Shown piece after piece: positions 60,143-64,000 of a DNA stretch of 64,000 nucleotides. The translations under genes and the position numbers were made by a program. The stretch comes from Paraburkholderia tropica (lineage in GTDB: Bacteria > Pseudomonadota > Gammaproteobacteria > Burkholderiales > Burkholderiaceae). The DNA is taken from assembly GCF_900109265.1 (NCBI RefSeq), contig NZ_FNZM01000012.1, forward strand, positions 124,001 to 188,000. Direction: 5' to 3'. Numbering within the stretch: the stretch's first letter is position 1; each line of letters opens with the position of its first letter. The notes beneath the pieces were generated by a model. It worked only from the letters and a program-made list of their open reading frames with translations. It searched no databases and was not told where the DNA came from.

Positions 60143-61351
60143 GTGAGTGCAGTGCATATCGCCGATCGCATCAAGCGCATCAAACCCTCGCCGAGCAGCG
60201 CGGCAGCCGAACGTGCCGCCGACCTGAAGCGCCAGGGAAAGCACATCGTCAATCTCGTGGTGGGCGAGCCCGATTTCGACACGCCTGCGCATATTCGCCA
60301 GGCCGCGATCGACGCCATGGAGCGCGGCGAAACCCGATACACGGCGACCGCCGGCACGCCGGCGCTGCGTCAGGCGATTGCAGATAAATTGCGGCGCGAG
60401 AATCAACTGACGTATGACCCGCGCCAGATCATCGTGACGTGCGGCGCGAAGCACGCCATCTTCAATGCGCTTTCGGCAACCGTGGATGCCGGCGACGAAG
60501 TGCTGATCCCGGCGCCGTTCTGGGTCTCGTATCCGGATATGGTCCTCGCCAACGACGGCAAGCCCGTGATCGTCACCTGCAGCGAGGACGAAGCGTTCAA
60601 ATTGAACGCGGACGCACTGGAGCGCGCCATTACGCCACGCACGCGCTGGCTGATCATCAATTCGCCGACCAACCCGACCGGCGCGGCCTATTCCGCCGAC
60701 GAATGGCGCGCGCTGGCCGGCGTTTTGCAGCGTCATCCGCATGTTCTCATCATGCTCGACGACATCTACGAGCACATCCGCTTCACCGACGAGGCCGCGT
60801 CGCACCTGCTGGCTGTCGCGCCGGAACTCGCCACGCGCACGCTGGTAATCAACGGCGTTTCGAAGACGTACGCGATGACCGGATGGCGGATCGGCTACGT
60901 AGCGGGTCCGGCGGAACTGATCGCGGCGCTCGACAAGCTCCAGTCGCAATCGACCAGCAACGCAAGCTCGATCAGCCAGGCCGCCGCACTCGCCGCGCTG
61001 ACCGGCGACCAGTCGTTCGTGCACGAATCGGTGCGGGTGTATCGCGAACGCCGCGATTTCGCGCTGGCCGCCCTGAACGACATCCCCGGCATCAGTTGCC
61101 GCACGAGCGCGGGCGCGTTCTATCTCTACGTGAACTGCAGCGGACTGATCGGCCGCACCACGCCGCAAGGCAAGCGCATGGCCGACGACAACGACGTGGT
61201 CCTCTATCTGCTCGAACAGGCCGGCGTGGCGGTGATCGCGGGCGCGGCCTATGGCTTGTCACCGTTTTTCCGCATGTCGATCGCCACCAGCATCGACACG
61301 ATTGGCGAAGGCTGCAAGAAGATCGCCGCCGCCGTCGCCGCTCTCGACTAG
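60143..61351 (+). CDS. Aspartate-type aminotransferase (class I, PLP-dependent)
   Basis: 402-residue PLP enzyme of the Ib aspartate aminotransferase group. Motifs: VNLVVGEPDFDTPAHIRQAA, RYTATAGTPALRQAI, IINSPTNPTGAAYS, the cofactor Lys in NGVSKTYAMTGWRIGYVAGP, and FRMSIATSIDTI near the end. It transfers an amino group between an amino acid and 2-oxoglutarate or oxaloacetate. The GTG at 60143 follows AGGAG at 60132-60136. Its position opposite nac suggests nitrogen control. The exact amino acid donor is unknown. Confidence 0.88.
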   Translation: MSAVHIADRIKRIKPSPSSAAAERAADLKRQGKHIVNLVVGEPDFDTPAHIRQAAIDAMERGETRYTATAGTPALRQAIADKLRRENQLTYDPRQIIVTCGAKHAIFNALSATVDAGDEVLIPAPFWVSYPDMVLANDGKPVIVTCSEDEAFKLNADALERAITPRTRWLIINSPTNPTGAAYSADEWRALAGVLQRHPHVLIMLDDIYEHIRFTDEAASHLLAVAPELATRTLVINGVSKTYAMTGWRIGYVAGPAELIAALDKLQSQSTSNASSISQAAALAALTGDQSFVHESVRVYRERRDFALAALNDIPGISCRTSAGAFYLYVNCSGLIGRTTPQGKRMADDNDVVLYLLEQAGVAVIAGAAYGLSPFFRMSIATSIDTIGEGCKKIAAAVAALD

Positions 61352-61393
61352 TACGAATCCGGTTGGGGCATGCGCCCCGACCCATAAAAAAGA

Positions 61394-61419
61394 CGCCGCA
61401 CCGGATACCGGATGCGGCG
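61394..61419 (+). terminator. Hairpin after the aminotransferase gene
   Basis: CGCCGCA (61394-61400) pairs with TGCGGCG (61413-61419), and CCGG/CCGG inside the 12-nt loop can extend the stem. AAAAAA-like A tracts precede it, so on the minus strand it ends in a T run; on the plus strand only ATCTCCTT follows. It probably acts as a terminator, possibly in both directions. Confidence 0.5.
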
Positions 61420-61466
61420 ATCTCCTTGGAGTTCTTCGTCTTTCGTCAACCAGAAAGGGGTCCAGC

Positions 61467-62576
61467 GTGAAAGCTTGTCAATCAGGATTGCTAATTTCAT
61501 TAGGTCTTGCCGCTTCCGGGGCAGTCCATGCTCAATCGAATGTCACGCTGTACGGCATTATCGACGAGGCCGTGCGTTTCGATACGCATCAGAACGCCGC
61601 CGGCGGCAAGCTTTTCACCATGGGCAGCGGCGGTGAAATTCAGGGCAGTCGCTGGGGCCTGCAGGGCAAAGAGGATCTCGGCGGCGGCTACGCCGCGATC
61701 TTCCAGCTCGAGAGCGGCTTTACGCCCAACACCGGCGCCACGCAGCAATCGACCCCTTCGGGCAGTCCGCGTCTGTTTGGCCGCACCGCGATGGTGGGCC
61801 TGAGCGCGCCCTATGGCACGCTCACGGCCGGTCGCCAGTACACGCTCGCGCACGAGACCGCCTGGACCCACGATATTTACGCGCTGGCGAACTACACCGG
61901 CACGCTGGGCTTCCAGGGCGCCGGCCTGACGGGCGGCGGCCGTCTCGACAACACCGTGCGCTACACCTCGCCCGTCCTTTATGGCTTCACGTTCAAAGGC
62001 GCCTATACGTTTGGCGGCGTCGCGGGCAACGTTCACCAGAACTCGTCGCCCGCGGTGAGCATGTCGTACGATCGCGGTCCGCTGAACATCGGCGCGGCGT
62101 ATCAGGTGGTCAACAACATCGGCGGCCTGACACCGTCGACGACCGCATACGGCAGCACGTATTTCGGCGTGACGATCCCCGACAGCTCGCAGAAAATCTT
62201 CACCGTCGGCGCGACCTACACGTTCAGCGCGGCCAAGGTGTTTGCCTCGTACATCTACAGCCACGTCTATCCCGCCGATTATCGCAACGACTCGTTTTCC
62301 GCAGCCGTTCAGTACTACATCACGCCCTCGCTCGTGCTGGATCTGCCGGTCTACATCGACTTCGTTCACCACGCGGGCAGCAGCGGCACGCGCGTGACAG
62401 GCGGTCCGACGTTCGACTATCTGCTTAGCAAGCGCACCGACGTCTACGCAGGCGTCGACTACAACCATCTGACCGGCGCATGGATCAACCTCGCGTCCGC
62501 GTCGGGAAGCAACCAGCCCTTCTACGGTCACAACTCCGTGTTCGAAGCGGCGATCGGTCTGCGTCACAAGTTCTGA
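61467..62576 (+). CDS. Outer-membrane porin (Gram-negative trimeric type)
   Basis: 369-residue porin of the beta-proteobacterial OmpC/OpcP type. A Sec signal covers residues 1-22 (LLISLGLAASGAVHA-Q). The mature start SNVTLYGIIDEAVRF and motifs such as GSRWGLQGKEDLGGGYAAIF, LFGRTAMVGLSAPYGTLTAG and the C-terminal AAIGLRHKF with its terminal Phe identify the 16-stranded barrel. The GTG at 61467 is preceded by AAAGGGG. It admits small hydrophilic solutes. A weak hairpin follows at 62578-62599. Confidence 0.92.
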   Translation: MKACQSGLLISLGLAASGAVHAQSNVTLYGIIDEAVRFDTHQNAAGGKLFTMGSGGEIQGSRWGLQGKEDLGGGYAAIFQLESGFTPNTGATQQSTPSGSPRLFGRTAMVGLSAPYGTLTAGRQYTLAHETAWTHDIYALANYTGTLGFQGAGLTGGGRLDNTVRYTSPVLYGFTFKGAYTFGGVAGNVHQNSSPAVSMSYDRGPLNIGAAYQVVNNIGGLTPSTTAYGSTYFGVTIPDSSQKIFTVGATYTFSAAKVFASYIYSHVYPADYRNDSFSAAVQYYITPSLVLDLPVYIDFVHHAGSSGTRVTGGPTFDYLLSKRTDVYAGVDYNHLTGAWINLASASGSNQPFYGHNSVFEAAIGLRHKF

Positions 62577-62577
62577 T

Positions 62578-62599
62578 CGCCGGGACAAACGGCGCTTTT
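62578..62599 (+). terminator. Weak terminator after the porin gene
   Basis: CGCCG (62578-62582) pairs with CGGCG (62590-62594) around a 7-nt loop, followed by CTTTT. The stem is only 5 bp, so termination may be partial. The following pnt genes have their own strong ribosome binding site. Confidence 0.4.
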
Positions 62600-62729
62600 C
62601 AATCCAGTCCGGCGCAATCCGCGCCCGGCTGCCCATTACGTGCGCCGCCACGAGGCAGCAACGCCTCACGCCGGGCAATCGACAACGCATTGCCCGAGGC
62701 GCGCCACGTCCATTCAGGAGAAGACATTC

Positions 62730-63872
62730 ATGAGAATCGGCATTCCCGCCGAAAGCCGAGCCGCAGAAGCACGGGTCGCGGGCACACCTGAGACCGTCAA
62801 GAAACTCATCGCGTTAAAACAGACCGTGCTCGTGCAGCACGGCGCGGGCGCGGGCGCTCATATTCCCGACGACGCCTATGCCAATGCGGGCGCCATGCTC
62901 GTCGATGCCGGCGAGGCCTACAACGCCGATATGGTCCTGAAAGTCAGGACGCCGACTGACGACGAGCTTCGCCGCATGAAACGCGGCACGGTGCTCGTCG
63001 GGATGCTCGATCCCTACGACGTCGACCAGCTAGCCCGCATTCGCGCAGCCGGCCTGCCGTCGTTCGCGCTCGAACTGATGCCTCGCACCACGCGGGCGCA
63101 AAGCATGGACGTGCTCTCCTCGCAGGCGAACATCGCCGGCTACAAGGCGGTGCTGCTCGCGGCGAGCCTGTATCCGCGCTTCATGCCGACGCTCATGACC
63201 GCCGCGGGCACGGTGAAAGCCGCACGCGTGCTGATTCTCGGCGCGGGAGTCGCGGGCCTGCAGGCCATCGCAACCGCCAAACGGCTGGGCGCGGTGATCG
63301 AGGCGTCCGACGTGCGGCCCGCTGTGAAAGAGCAGATCGAGTCGCTCGGCGCGAAATTTCTCGACGTGCCGTTCGAAACGGATGACGAGCGCGATGCGGG
63401 CCAGGGCTCCGGCGGCTACGCGCGGCCCATGCCGGCGTCGTGGCTCGCGCGCCAGGCGGCGCTCGTCCACGAGCGCGCCAGGCTCGCCGATATCGTGATC
63501 ACCACGGCATTGATCCCGGGCCGCCCGGCGCCCACGCTGATTCCCGCCGACACGCTCGACGCCATGAAACCCGGTTCGGTGCTGGTCGATCTGGCCGCCG
63601 GCCGGGGGCCGGAGATCGACGGTCGACGTGGCGGAAATTGTCCGCTCACGGAACCCGACGCGGTCGTCACGCGTCACGGTGTGCAGATCGCCGGCCATAC
63701 GAATCTGCCCGCCATGGTGGCCGCCGACGCATCGGCGCTCTACGCCCGCAACGTGCTCGATTTCGTCAAGCTGATCATCGGGCCGGAAGGTCAACTGAAC
63801 ATCGATACGAGCGACGACATCATTGCGGCAACACTGATCGGCCACGAACAGTCGATGCAAAAAACCGCGTAA
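62730..63872 (+). CDS. pntAA: NAD(P) transhydrogenase subunit alpha, part 1
   Basis: 380-residue NAD(H)-binding component (domain I) of the proton-translocating transhydrogenase, which reduces NADP with NADH using the proton gradient. MRIGIPAESRAAEARVAGTP opens the protein; the RAQSMDVLSSQANIAGYKAV and VLILGAGVAGLQAIATAKRL motifs bind NAD, and DLAAGRGPEIDGRRGGNCPL lies near the C-terminus. AGGAGAAG stands 8 nt before the ATG. The alpha subunit is split in two here, as in Rhodospirillum and many Burkholderiales; the second part begins 11 bp later. Confidence 0.93.
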   Translation: MRIGIPAESRAAEARVAGTPETVKKLIALKQTVLVQHGAGAGAHIPDDAYANAGAMLVDAGEAYNADMVLKVRTPTDDELRRMKRGTVLVGMLDPYDVDQLARIRAAGLPSFALELMPRTTRAQSMDVLSSQANIAGYKAVLLAASLYPRFMPTLMTAAGTVKAARVLILGAGVAGLQAIATAKRLGAVIEASDVRPAVKEQIESLGAKFLDVPFETDDERDAGQGSGGYARPMPASWLARQAALVHERARLADIVITTALIPGRPAPTLIPADTLDAMKPGSVLVDLAAGRGPEIDGRRGGNCPLTEPDAVVTRHGVQIAGHTNLPAMVAADASALYARNVLDFVKLIIGPEGQLNIDTSDDIIAATLIGHEQSMQKTA

Positions 63873-63883
63873 AGGATCCTGCG

Positions 63884-64000
63884 ATGCACTCTATCTCTCC
63901 CATCACGACGCACCTGATCATCTTCGTGCTCGCGATCTATGTCGGCTACCACGTCGTGTGGAACGTCACCCCCGCGCTGCACACGCCGCTCATGGCCGTC
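63884..64000 (+). CDS. pntAB: NAD(P) transhydrogenase subunit alpha, part 2 (partial)
   Basis: The first 39 codons of the membrane part of the alpha subunit: MHSISPITTHLIIFVLAIYV, then GYHVVWNVTPALHTPLMAV, running off the right edge. The helix and the NVTPALHTPLM motif are typical of PntAB. AAAGGA lies 10 nt before the ATG. The pntB gene should follow outside the window. Confidence 0.88.
   Translation, partial: MHSISPITTHLIIFVLAIYVGYHVVWNVTPALHTPLMAV

Overview
The window is high-GC DNA with dense, mostly contiguous genes. Its gene content points to a Burkholderiales soil or plant-associated bacterium of the Paraburkholderia/Caballeronia type: a trimeric porin, several carbohydrate ABC transporters, a Nac-type LysR regulator, split pntA genes and a yfiBNR c-di-GMP module. 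Genus is inferred from gene style, since no rRNA or housekeeping marker is present. I see no tRNA, rRNA, CRISPR array, insertion sequence or prophage.

Positions 1-8.4 kb (mostly plus): a stand-alone AraC-type DNA-binding protein, an IclR regulator (minus), then a likely operon of a 2-hydroxyacid dehydrogenase, an RraA-family aldolase-like protein, an MFS transporter and a CUT2-type sugar ABC transporter (binding protein, double ATPase, permease). Positions 8.4-15.2 kb (minus): GntR regulator, beta-propeller lactonase, uronate-dehydrogenase-like epimerase, FMN 2-hydroxyacid oxidase, dioxygenase-like cupin, SDR and dgoK, ending in a decayed dgoA remnant. Positions 15.4-24.8 kb (plus): a second CUT2 transporter with two permeases, a GMC oxidoreductase, an SDR, an enolase-superfamily sugar-acid enzyme and a mutarotase-like protein. 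Together these 24 kb look like one catabolic island for an oxidised sugar, sugar lactone or sugar acid, whose substrate I cannot name.

Positions 24.8-44 kb are a mixed accessory stretch: Tat-type amidohydrolase, PD-(D/E)XK-fold protein, CSS-EAL phosphodiesterase, the yfiR-yfiN-yfiB c-di-GMP operon, an SDR with a divergent LysR regulator, an unknown helical protein, a 2OG-Fe(II) oxygenase-like protein, a DegQ-type protease, the heme-utilisation pair hutW-hutX behind a Fur-box-like palindrome, an FAD amine oxidoreductase, an amino-acid-type binding protein and a two-domain GNAT protein.

Positions 44-50 kb (minus): a complete amino-acid-type ABC transporter in one run with gluconokinase and a gluconate 5-dehydrogenase-like SDR, next to a 2-ketoaldonate-reductase-like dehydrogenase. 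This implies gluconate or ketogluconate use.

Positions 50-59 kb (minus) are the most unusual part. A run of genes encodes biotin carboxyl carrier protein (accB), biotin carboxylase (accC), pxpB, pxpC, a second carrier-like protein that lacks the biotinyl lysine, pxpA, an SDR and a very divergent phosphoenolpyruvate-carboxylase-like protein. A nac gene lies just upstream on the same strand. The set resembles a dispersed urea-carboxylase-like or 5-oxoprolinase machine under nitrogen control. Three of its proteins have 12-bp tandem repeats in their linkers. Positions 60-64 kb (plus): an aspartate-type aminotransferase, a porin and the start of the pnt transhydrogenase operon, which runs off the right edge.
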